From assembly GCA_027382625.1 (NCBI GenBank), contig JAJKFJ010024657.1, forward strand, positions 1 to 12,782: DNA of 12,782 nucleotides, read 5' to 3'. Of the stretch, positions 1 through 9,008 are shown piece by piece (positions within the stretch are counted from its first letter, which is position 1; every line of letters starts with the position of its first letter). A program made the translations under genes and the position numbers. The notes beneath the pieces are model-generated. The model was not told the origin of the DNA, did no database searches, and was given only the letters and a program-made list of their open reading frames with translations. The DNA is from Tetmemena sp. SeJ-2015. Taxonomy: Eukaryota > Ciliophora > Spirotrichea > Sporadotrichida > Oxytrichidae.

Positions 1-130
<130 letters not shown>

Positions 131-213
131 CTCATTTTAGACAAGCTGATGTCTTGCGTGTATTATGTTAACCTTAGGGAAATCCGAAGATCACTCCCGT
201 GGTAAATAGTTAA

Positions 214-1002
214 TCAAACTTAACTCAAACTACTCTTCTCCAGGTCACTCGTTGCACTCGCCTTTAGTAGAGAATTCTGATATGAGTCTACCCATCGGTT
301 TCTGATGTTCTGATCGGTACCTTTTTCTGTTCTGAACTTCCACGTTATTGCCATTGTGTCGATGTCATTATCGATGTCGTATCTTGTCTTGGTTCTAGTC
401 GTAGTTGCCATTTTCCGGAACGTGGGCACAATGAATCTCAAAACCAGCGTTTCTCTTCTGGATTGAAATCCAAGGGAACTCTAGCTTAGTTTGTGAAGGG
501 CTAGAGCTCTGGGTAGAGGTAAAATTAGATACTGGGATTTTGAAGGATTTCTCGCTTCGTTAGTCATCCCTCCATTAAACTCCACAGACAATGGAGGTAA
601 TCCGTCCAAAGCTGTAGTGAATCGAAACACTCTACTACGATAGAGTATCTCTTGGAACTCTCTCATTGGCTTTCCCTCCGCGGAGGTACTTCTCCCTTAC
701 CAAAGAGGTACACTATGATCCCCGGTTGCGGGAAGAGACCATAGGTAATAGGACCCGGCTGAGGCGTCCTATTTAGTAACTTTCTAATTTAATAATATTT
801 CGTTTATAATCAGCTTGGGCTTGTTCTAATTTTCGTCTCTTAAATAGTTTATAAGCTTGTCACCTGATATTTCAAATCCACCTTTAATATAATTTGATTA
901 ACAATATATTTTATAAGCAAAAATAATATTGAGCTTGAAATATAAACATCTCCTATTCAATAGATACTTAAGAGAGAGATTTTAAATAAAAAAAACTTAA
1001 CT
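214..1002 (-). CDS. Unrecognised ciliate gene, stop at 214-216, 5' end unclear
   Basis: With TAA/TAG read as Gln, one minus-strand frame is open from 1002 down to a TGA at 214-216, about 262 codons. It has few TAA/TAG codons through the GC-richer part at 240-780. Readable segments, N to C, are GGFEISGDKLINYLRDEN, SAGSYYLWSLPATGDH, SVEFNGGMTNEARN and DTMAITWKFRTEKGTD. I recognise no domain, signal peptide or membrane segment. The only in-frame ATGs are internal (666 and later), so the first exon must lie upstream, perhaps the ATG at 1185 that opens MSNLITADLSLHLH. The other two minus frames also carry protein-like stretches between 360 and 742 (for example a frame ending FNPEEKRWF), so the frame choice is likely but not certain, and introns could switch frames. 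Function unknown. Confidence 0.55.
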
Positions 1003-1196
1003 TCAATTATAAATATTTTTGTTAGTGATTCTAAATTTATAAATTTTGGTTTTTTAAAACCTAAGAAATGGTTTTATAATTGTTATAAAATAATTATATC
1101 TTAAAATAATAAATAATATCTTTATCAGATACTCAAAGTTCGAATGCAAATGAAGGCTTAAGTCTGCTGTAATTAAATTGCTCATTTAATTAATAA

Positions 1197-3257
1197 ATGT
1201 CTATAAAATATAATTTTAGTGAGACATAATTAATAAGAAAGTTTTTTTCCTATAGATTATAATTTTGTAAAGTAGATATATTTAAATTTTCCCTTTGGAT
1301 AATTATATAAATTTGAATGAAGCAATTCAACAAAAAGATTTACTAAACTTTTTATAAAAACTACATTTAATTTTTAATAAATTTCGAGTTTATGAGGAAT
1401 TAAATGATTTTCAAAATAATAATAAATAAATATATATGCAATAGTTAATTATTAAGAGAAGAGAATTACAAATTATTTTAAAAGAATAATATTTTTCTTT
1501 TGCCAAGATACTTTCGTGAAGATTTTGAAAAGAAAACTTCAGAAGTAATTTTCATTGAAGAACAATCTAATTTGATTAAACTGTGAATGAAGAAAAGATT
1601 ATATAAATATTATATTTAATTCTGAACTATTTATGAATAAAAGTTATAAGTCTGATACCATATCTTTGAAAGGCTTACTAAGTATAGTATCTAAACTCTC
1701 CTTCATTTAAAACCAGAGGAACCTAATATAGAGGGTCGTTGTTTGAAAGTAGAATTAAATATCAATTCAATTATATTATTGAAAGGGGAGACAGATGAAA
1801 AAGCTAGCGTCCCTATTTTAAACATTTACTGCAAGGTGCGAGCATGTAATTTTAGATATTCTTATCAGGTGTATGTAGGTTAGAGCTCGTTGTTCATAAT
1901 TTTTAAAGACTCAAGTATATCGAAATTAAAATAAATAAAGAAGAAGTGATACAAATATCGCTCCAGAAGGGTACCATGATAATACTCTAATAGTAAGCGT
2001 TTATTAATATTTAAACGCTATCAAGCAAAGCACAGAGAGGGGTGGAAGGTAGATCTGTTAATTTTACTTCCCAAATTTGCTAATTTATATTTAAACAATC
2101 AGTTATCTAAATTAAATTCTCAACTATAATTTTTGTTCCGAAAGAAAACATCGTGAAAACTCTAAGATCTTGGTTAGGAATGTTAGGTTTAGTCTGCACT
2201 TTAAAAAAATTATATAATCTTTGAGCAAGTGAAGGAGGCATTTGGTAATACTGCATTTTATTGATCAATAAATAAATTATAATCAATTACTTCCAATTCT
2301 AAATTTATGCGAATCTTTTATAATCCAAATCAGTTCAATATCCATTCTTTATTTTATCTAATTATCAAACAGTAGAAGGATATTTAAAATTGATATTTAA
2401 ATGTTAGTGATTTAAGAAATGAATAATAATATAAATTAATATCTGAGGAGAAAGGATTAAGTTTAAGATTGTATAGGCTGTTTACTTAGATTAAGAATAA
2501 GTTAAGCCATATAAAAAAGAATTGACTTTTATTAAGAAATTAAACTCGCGTTAAATAGTTTAATGATTAGCTTTCTATATTAAGAAGGTTTATATCATAT
2601 TTTAAACTCTTAAAAGGTCATTAAAAAATTAAAAAGGATTAAAATAGGTTTAACAAAGATATTTTTTAATGTTTCAAGTTAAATAAGAATTTGATTTAAT
2701 TATTCCGATTTTTATATAAAATTATGATTTTTTAAAAAAAATATGTATATAAGCAATATTACGCTATTTCGACTTAATTTCTGTTTAAACTGATATTTCT
2801 ATAACTAAAATATATCTCTATTAGAACAATTCACATGAAAAAATAGTAGTGGGATTTTATAAGACAGCTATCTCTCAAAGAAAAGAAGCTTTTCTTTCAA
2901 ATTGTATTAATTTTCTTAGCTACTTAAGTGTTATTATCTTCTTCACAATAAACATGTAAGTGGCTTTTGGAAATAATTTGTAATTTATGGTGTTAGGGAA
3001 TGCATTTATACGCTTTTATAATAATCTTAATAGCAAGTAAGACTCCATTTTTATTTAGGTACTAAATTAGATGAATACTACAACTCAACTTCATCTTCAT
3101 GTTAAAGTAAGTTATTAAGGGGATTTATATTTCTAAATTCATAGATTCTAATTATTCACACCCTGGAACGAGGAGACAGCAGTTAATAAACAGGGAAAAG
3201 CTGGAAGCAGTATAGGAAAAGAAACAGATCCCAGCAATAGTAGGAAAATTTGCATGA
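1197..3257 (+). CDS. Multi-exon gene of unknown function with hydrophobic C-terminal region
   Basis: The ATG at 1197 opens MSIKYNFSETQLIRKFF, and the frame can be followed by GT-AG introns to a TGA at 3255-3257. Introns that restore phase are 1267-1322, 1444-1507, 1650-1672 (23 nt), 1846-1868 (23 nt) and 2192-2225 (34 nt). Two more are likely near 2241-2333 and 3045-3066, plus one of 38 nt (gtaagt...catag) near 3108. Readable segments include QKDLLNFLQKLHLIFNKF, NIEGRCLKVELNINSII, KYIEIKINKEEVIQ and NNNINQYLRRKDQVQ. A long exon covers about 2330-2690. A hydrophobic stretch, FFQIVLIFLATQVLL and LYAFIIILIAS, falls at about 2890-3050, before a charged tail ending AIVGKFA. It may be a helical membrane-associated protein. 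A loose resemblance to RIH-associated parts of IP3-receptor-like channels was noted but cannot be supported. Near 1583-1592 the frame changes without a usable intron. Confidence 0.6.
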
Positions 3258-3312
3258 GAGTGGTTGCCCACTAAATTGGAAATATCCCTACAAAATATAA
3301 ACTAAAGCCATC

Positions 3313-3418
3313 TTACATAGGATAATAGTACGGTTTCTTATCTAGTACTGAATAAGTGCTGAGATTTGAAATTGATTATTATTTATATTCCCTAAATTTT
3401 ACTTTATTTTACTTTACT
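3313..3418 (-). repeat. Dispersed ~100 bp repeat, copy 1
   Basis: The reverse complement matches copies at 6829-6928 and 12348-12448 over about 95 bp, at roughly 85-90% identity by eye. Shared blocks are GGGAATATAAATAATAATCA, CAGCACTTATT, CAGTACTAG and TATCCTATGTAA. It begins 55 nt past the stop of the preceding gene (3257) and lies antisense to it, and it ends about 115 bp before the first readable exon of the large gene at 3533. The rest of the 3258-3532 gap is AT-rich and shows nothing else. Confidence 0.93.
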
Positions 3419-3532
3419 AATTATTCACAAGATAAAATAGACCAGATAAAAAAGAAAAAGTCTTTAGAGTTATAGATTGTTACTTTCATTTATTCTTTTT
3501 TATAAGATTTCATTTACTCATTCTGTTTATAG

Positions 3533-6500
3533 AATGCTGAGATGCAATATTAGGATGCACCTCTTGCTTTGAGACGAGCAAAGCAATTTATTAATTTAAT
3601 TGGAGGCGTCACTCAATTCTTCGTTTAATGCAAGAGATGTAGCGATGGACTATATCTACTCAAGAACTAAACCTATACTCCTAACTATAATATAATTTAA
3701 CTACCCAACCTTAATGACGTAATGTGTTCAAGATTAATAAAATCATTTTTAAATAAAAGATTGTCAAATTATTCACGGTTCTTATAAACTTAAAGACACT
3801 TTAATTGTATTACACTCGTTTTAAATCTATTTTATCAATGACTACACGAACGGTTCTTGCAAATGTAAGCCTAATTCTGATAGTAGTGTCTAATTGTGGT
3901 AAATTAAACTAACTCTTAAGATAGACTGTGGCGAATACTGCACCGCTTGTAACTTGCAATATGGCTGCACAGCATGTCAGGGGGAATCAGCTGGAGTAGG
4001 GTGGGTGTCAGCACTCACAAATGATCCTAAAATTTCGTTTTCGAGTACTTTCAAAGTCTGCTAGCGTTAGTTCAACTTATTTATCACCTTCTCTATTATA
4101 AATTTAACTTACTTTAATTAAATAATTTTTATGTATAGATAATCTTTCATCAATAAAATTTAAATGAGAATCATATATGCATTTATTTATTCTCATATAG
4201 CTTGCGCTAATAACTAAATATATCTCTTTATGAAATTAATTTAACAAGATTTGCAAAACGTGTTCGAGCACAAACTCTTCACAGTGTTCAGTATGCTATG
4301 ATGTCGATAACAGCGGGAATACTTCCTGCAGTAAGTTACTTTAGTAAATTTAAGATGTCATTTTCCCATATTTAAACCTAAATAGGATTAATGGATTAAA
4401 TAAGTTATGAACATAGAGAAATAATGAAAATTCTATCTTCTTCTTATTATAGGCTGATATGATCTGACAACCTACACTAAATCAAGTGATCCATGCAAAT
4501 AATATAAAACACACTCAGCAGGCTACAAATACTGCATACAATTGATTTATGCATTTATCTCATAAGTATATTATTCTTTGCAAATTGAATGTGATGATGG
4601 CTATTTCCTAAAAGTAAATGCAGTTTACGATAGTATTTACAAAGTCTATCTTCCCTAATTAAACATTAAGCAATATTTTATTCATAAGATATGATAATGC
4701 ACAACCTGTAAGAATTAAACAAATGAAGGCTAGAAAGGATAATTTAAATTTAGACACCGGACCTGGTAAATGTATGATCCCTTTATCTGAGAACTCTTGT
4801 TCGCTTTGTGCTTATGGATATGGAAGTATCTAAGTTGGATCAAATAGTGTCTGCGGAAGTAAGAAACAAGTATCACATTTTTTACATCTTTAGGCTGCCA
4901 ATCAGAGAATTTAAAATTGTAAATTATTGAGTATTATATTATTCACCATATCCAGAGGCTATAAGATGTTAGCTAAGTGATTTAAACTCAGTTGTAAAGA
5001 TTACAGGATGTAGAGATGGCTACATTATCGTTTAAAATATATTGAATAGAGTATGAAACTCATTTAAAGATGTTTTATAATAACAATGCAACGGGTTCGT
5101 GCGTGAATAAATGCCCTAGTGGTCAGTATGGCTATGCAGTATTTGATTAAAGGGGAGTAATATTAACTAGCTATTGCAGAGCCTGTAGTATCGCCAACTG
5201 CATAGAATGCGCTTCTAATGGTTAATGCATCCAGTGTGCAAAAAATTAGCTTAAATAAAATGATATAAATTACTATCTAGATACTGGAGTTCCTGTGGGG
5301 AGAGCTTCTGGAACATGTATAGCCAGGGCTATCGGGACCTATACTAATTCTTACTATGTAAATCCAGTGAATGCTCAGTCTTCAACTCCTGCTCAACAGA
5401 TCATAGGTACATCTGCAACAACTGCATATAACACAATATAAGATGCAATAGCAAAAGGCAAAGAAGTTGCATCTTGGTATGATAATTTAACAGTCAAATC
5501 ATAAACATTTCATCTATATTTTTATGATGATTTTTAATTCCTGTAAATATGAAAGCAAACTTTATTACTTAAAACTCATTAATTAAATTATGGGTTTGAG
5601 TGATCATTTATTTGCTGCCTGGCCCGCATGCTTTAATAGCAGAACCTTAGAGACTTTACTACTAGCCTAGATATTATGATGGAAGCAATAATTATTTTTA
5701 ATTGATTGCTAATAAAATAGTATAATGTAGGGACTTAATTCACAATAACAGCATAATATATATCATTAATTCTATTTTTATCTGGAGTGACTGTCTAGTA
5801 TAAACTGCGAGATAAATGGTTCTTCCCAGTTGGCCCAAAGTTGACTCTTCAATATATTACTTTCGACGCCTCTGACTCTATTGTAACCCCAGATACAGAT
5901 TCTTCTAACTGCCTTACAAGTGTATCCTAATGCTGCTCCATAAATATATTGACTAAGAATAAATATCTTCTTAATTTTTAAGGCTATGATTCCAGGAGCA
6001 AATTGTTATCTAAGAGAAGAGGCGTAAGCTAAAAGTGATAATTGTAAATACTCTTTTTAGGACTGAAGATTGCAGCTAAATGGCTGCAGGTGGCAGCTTC
6101 ATAAAATTTGACATGAATACTTAAAGTCTATTAACTAATCCCTAGACTTTAATTATCTCTGTAAGATTTAATTAATTTTCCTATTTATTAGTATGTAACC
6201 TTTCAAAATTTCATGTATGAATTCAGCTCCTTCTTTATTTAAAATTGTAGTTTTTTAATTCATTGAGATGAACGACTACGGAGCTATTATAAAGATATCC
6301 AATACTAAATTCATTAACTTCAACACTTGCGGCTCTATTCTGATATAATTTTAATTTCTTAGAAATAGAACACTCAATCTTAATCGCACTAGCTCAGGCT
6401 TGACGAGCAGCTCCTCATTTTCTCAGATCTACTCAGTAAGAGTAAATTAAATAAGTTCATGATTTAATTCTGTGGCCTCTTAGATTCAAGCCTCTTAAAA

Positions 6501-9008
6501 GCAAGCTTTGGCATCAATGAGCAGTACTCCTTTCTCAAAAGTATGCAACTCTGTGCTTAATGGAGGAAGTTTACCTTCTTGCTTCGATCTCCAAATCAAT
6601 CAAACTAAAATTTGTGTATTTTAAGACTTTATATTTCTAAATAACTTCCTTTACCTACTTTGGTGCATTCAAGAGTTAAATTATACAAATATTTATAGTT
6701 CACTAGATAGAGCTGTTTGGGTAAATCCAAGATACGGAATGTCATATCATGGCTCTGTGGTTGATCTAGATAGCTTCCGAGGAAATATAATGCTATACAA
6801 CAACACATTCTCAAGTTGTCTTAAAAAATTAAAGTAAAGAAAAATTTATGGAATATAAATAATAATCAATTTAAAAACCAGCACTTATTACAGTACTAGT
6901 TAGTAAATCGTATAACTATCCTATGTAAGCTTAAAAAAATAATTTAAAGTATGATCCTGCAGTTTACAAACTGTCAATTCGCTTCCAAAATGAGAAACTC
7001 AGATACGACAAATTCTATTGATGTATATCCCTCATTAGGAACAAAGACAGTCCTGCAAATGAAGAGTCTGGTCAGAATCACTTCTCACGAAAGGTCTTTA
7101 TACATTTCTCATAATATGTAAGTATCAACTAACTTCATAAATTCTTGATTATATCTCACAACTTATTATTTTAGAGTACAGAATTGTTCTTCTATTAAAG
7201 GATTATTCTACTTAGGAATGAGAGATAGACTGAACTTTGGTTAAAACTTCGTCTTTGGCTAAAACAATATACAAAAGAATTTCGGCTACTTCGATACTAC
7301 TATTGTTTACCTTAGCTTTGAATATAATTTTATTTGAATTTACCTGAGAATGAGAGGTAAAAGTGATCGATCAGTTTATACCACTGTACCTAACACAGTT
7401 GATGCAAATTTATTCTGCACTGGCTACCTTTTCGAAAAGAATCAGATTAACTAGAATACAGGTTGCCCTCTCTATTCAGGCGCAATAATTCAAACTGAGT
7501 GTATTGACTACAATTAGCAGAATGGTTTTATATTAATATTAGCAGCCTATAATTAATAGTAAAATGCTAAATCCGATTTAATTATTTAGCCAGATTATGC
7601 GAACGACTCAGTGAAGTTTTAAAGTCTAGTCAATATGAAAAGCAATTATATGAGCACAAGTTACTTCTCTCCCACTCTGTCACTATCAACAATCAAAGTT
7701 TTATTTGGAACTTACACTTACTCAATAGACTTAAGGATGAATTATATTATTTTAAATATGATTAAAATTATTTCAACCAGAACAGCTTGAAGGACTTCAC
7801 ATCGTCCGGAGGTTTTGCAGCTATAGATTTAATAGGCATGCCCAGAGTATTTTTGCAGCACGAGTATTATGATGGAGGCGGAGATTCTATCTATATTAAA
7901 TAAAGACAAAATTTAATTTTCATTTTAAACTTGATTGATTCTATGTCAGATTTAGTCTAGGCTTTTGGAAGTTCAGCTTTCACTGATTACTCTTCGCTGC
8001 CTGGCTTTAAAGACATCATGAATCTTTAGCATTTTATAAATTAGTGAATCCCTAAAATAAAAACCTATTCCCGACTTCATAAATTAGGATGATGTTGATA
8101 CTATTTTTGTAATTTCTAAATAAGTATTAGCTGGCTTGCTCAACCATAAGAATTAGAAGAACTAATTGGGTATTCATCAGGAATGTAACTGACAGCAATA
8201 CTTTTAAATTAGAGCCATAGTATGATTCGACAAGAACTAACAACTTTCTCTTCAATGATTTTTATGGCTTTCTCTACATAGATTACTTTAAGATTGTTAA
8301 TTAAGATATTTATTATCACAAATTTTTAATCTCTAAGGAGTAAAAACTGATTATCTGAAGTAGATGGGAGTTCTTGTATCTATTTCGGGCTTAAATAATT
8401 AAAAATTTTATGGCTTGTAAAACTTCGGAAGCCAGCTGGGTATCATGAAATTTTATTTATTACTAAATTCTTGGATAGTGATAGAGTAGATGTGTATTTT
8501 AATTCTACGACTGCCACCTCTATCTGGTCTTTGCAGCTGCTGCAGATACAATTTTATCCTACAAATAACGAGCAGCTATTTCCTAATTTTTCAAACCCTT
8601 CTAATATTATACATTTATCGCGTGATTTTGTAAAATTGCAAAAATACAATCAAATTCTTTTGAGTTTAATCAAAATTAACTTTGAATCTTAATACCCTGC
8701 ATTTCTTAATTTTCGTGATAAAGTCGAGAAAAATAAAATTAAAAGTATTTAGGGGAAAAGAAGGAAGGGGTACCACAAGTTCGAATAAAAAATTGGAAAA
8801 ATTTGGAATTCTTGCTTTGCTATTTTTAGATTTAGTACACCTTTAGGGCAGTAGGTAGGACTGATAATTATTAAAATAAAAATTAAATAAGTTTGCGAAA
8901 GGGTATATAAGAAGGAAATTATCCATTACTAAAATGTGTACTGCTATGTTGATTTGGCTAATTAATCTCTTATTGGTATTAAGACTTACAGTTATATTTC
9001 TTATAGTT
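3533..9008 (+). CDS. Large cysteine-rich, beta-helix-like extracellular protein (multi-exon)
   Basis: Read with TAA/TAG as Gln and GT-AG introns, exons can be followed from about 3533 to a TGA at 9006-9008. The N-terminal part (about 3630-5320) is rich in CxxC pairs typical of furin/EGF-like ciliate repeats: CKRCSDGLYLL, CGEYCTACN, CKTCSSTNSSQCSVC, CSLCAYGYG, CRDGY, CVNKCPSGQYG and CRACSIANCIEC. The longest single exon runs 5070-5542. From about 5600 the sequence resembles ciliate right-handed beta-helix (pectin-lyase-fold) surface proteins: TVQYKLRDKWFFPVGP, LTLQYITFDASDSIV, GGSFIKFDMNT, ISNTKFINFNTCGSIL, GMSYHGSVVDLDSFRG, GTKTVLQMKS, SIKGLFYLGMRD and SSGGFAAIDLIG. A YYDG motif recurs at about 5672 and 7868. 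The last exon (8371-9008) is about 210 codons, includes NVYCYVDLANQSLIG, and encodes no clear membrane anchor. The start codon and signal peptide were not found. Frame breaks near 5600 and 6250 and in-frame TGAs at 4455 and 7335 remain. Likely role: secreted or cell-surface protein, inferred from the family. Confidence 0.75.
4859..4893 (+). other. Spliceosomal intron, 35 nt
   Basis: gtaagaaac...tttag joins an exon ending NSVCG to one starting with a Cys codon. Its length (35) is exactly the shift needed between the two open frames. Confidence 0.75.
5030..5069 (+). other. Spliceosomal intron, 40 nt
   Basis: gtttaaaat...ttaaag joins CRDGYII to MFYNNNATGSC in phase 0. It removes TGA codons in both frames and opens the long Cys-rich exon. 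A nested 19-nt alternative from 5051 is possible. Confidence 0.65.
5922..5982 (+). other. Spliceosomal intron, 61 nt
   Basis: gtatcctaa...tttttaag joins SSNCLTS to AMIPGANCYLREEA in phase 0. The preceding intron, 5727-5787, is also 61 nt, and both restore phase. One doubt: the removed part reads VSQCCSIN, which looks like coding sequence of this family. Confidence 0.55.
6024..6060 (+). other. Spliceosomal intron, 37 nt
   Basis: gtaagctaa...ctttttag removes an in-frame TGA and joins CYLREEA to TEDCSQMAAGGSF in the correct phase. Confidence 0.8.
6161..6191 (+). other. Spliceosomal intron, 31 nt
   Basis: gtaagattt...tattag joins NPQTLIIS to YVTFQNFMYEFSSF in phase 0. Introns of the same length are inferred at 4614-4644 and 8340-8370. 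Confidence 0.8.
6436..6483 (+). other. Spliceosomal intron, 48 nt
   Basis: gtaagagta...cctcttag starts in phase 0 after FSQIYS. The next exon, which contains FSKVCNSVLNGGS, continues in the same frame. The intron removes TCATGATTT-type AT-rich sequence between two GC-richer exons. Confidence 0.7.
6829..6928 (+). repeat. Dispersed ~100 bp repeat, copy 2, inside an inferred intron (6834-6949)
   Basis: This copy is about 93-95% identical by eye to copy 3 at 12348-12448, and more distant from copy 1. It interrupts the large gene between the exon ending FSSCLKK and the one containing NCQFASKMRNSD. A GT at 6834, inside the repeat's own left edge (gtaaag), and an AG at 6948-6949 define a 116-nt intron of the length needed to keep frame. 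The repeat therefore seems to supply the 5' splice site, and its insertion is tolerated because it is spliced out. Confidence 0.85.
7525..7589 (+). other. Spliceosomal intron, 65 nt
   Basis: gttttatat...ttatttag joins CIDYNQQN to ARLCERLSEVLKSS in phase 1 and opens the long downstream frame through VTINNQSFIWNLHLL and SSGGFAAIDLIG. A competing unspliced frame is open to about 7790, so this is likely rather than certain. Confidence 0.6.
8904..8910 (+). promoter_or_regulatory. Possible TATA-like box before the 8934 ATG
   Basis: TATATAA stands 23 nt before the ATG at 8934 in a locally G-richer stretch (GCGAAAGGG before it). In AT-rich DNA such a word is common by chance, and the same bases are inside an open frame of the upstream gene, so this is only suggestive of a separate gene start. 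Confidence 0.2.

Noticed and set aside
481..666. Two separate small minus-strand genes at 220-441 and 481-666
   Set aside because: They are in the same frame, separated by a TAG at 478-480 that reads as Gln, so they belong to one larger frame.
3160..3420. Minus-strand gene using copy 1 of the repeat as an intron
   Set aside because: The minus frame past the repeat is open for over 100 codons, but the block at 3130-3257 is better explained as the last plus-strand exon, reached by a canonical gtaagt...catag intron and ending at a TGA.
3840..5550. Euplotes-type code (TGA as Cys, TAA/TAG stops)
   Set aside because: The clearest exons, such as 5070-5542, contain many in-frame TAA/TAG codons at plausible Gln positions and no TGA, the opposite of the Euplotes pattern.
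6629..6814. 61-codon minus-strand open frame
   Set aside because: It lies opposite an exon of the large plus-strand gene (frame containing GMSYHGSVVDLDSFRG), which explains the base composition. It has no independent support.
8471..8692. Stand-alone 73-aa plus-strand gene
   Set aside because: With TAA read as Gln this frame is only part of a longer exon (8371-9008) of the large gene; the internal ATG is not a start.
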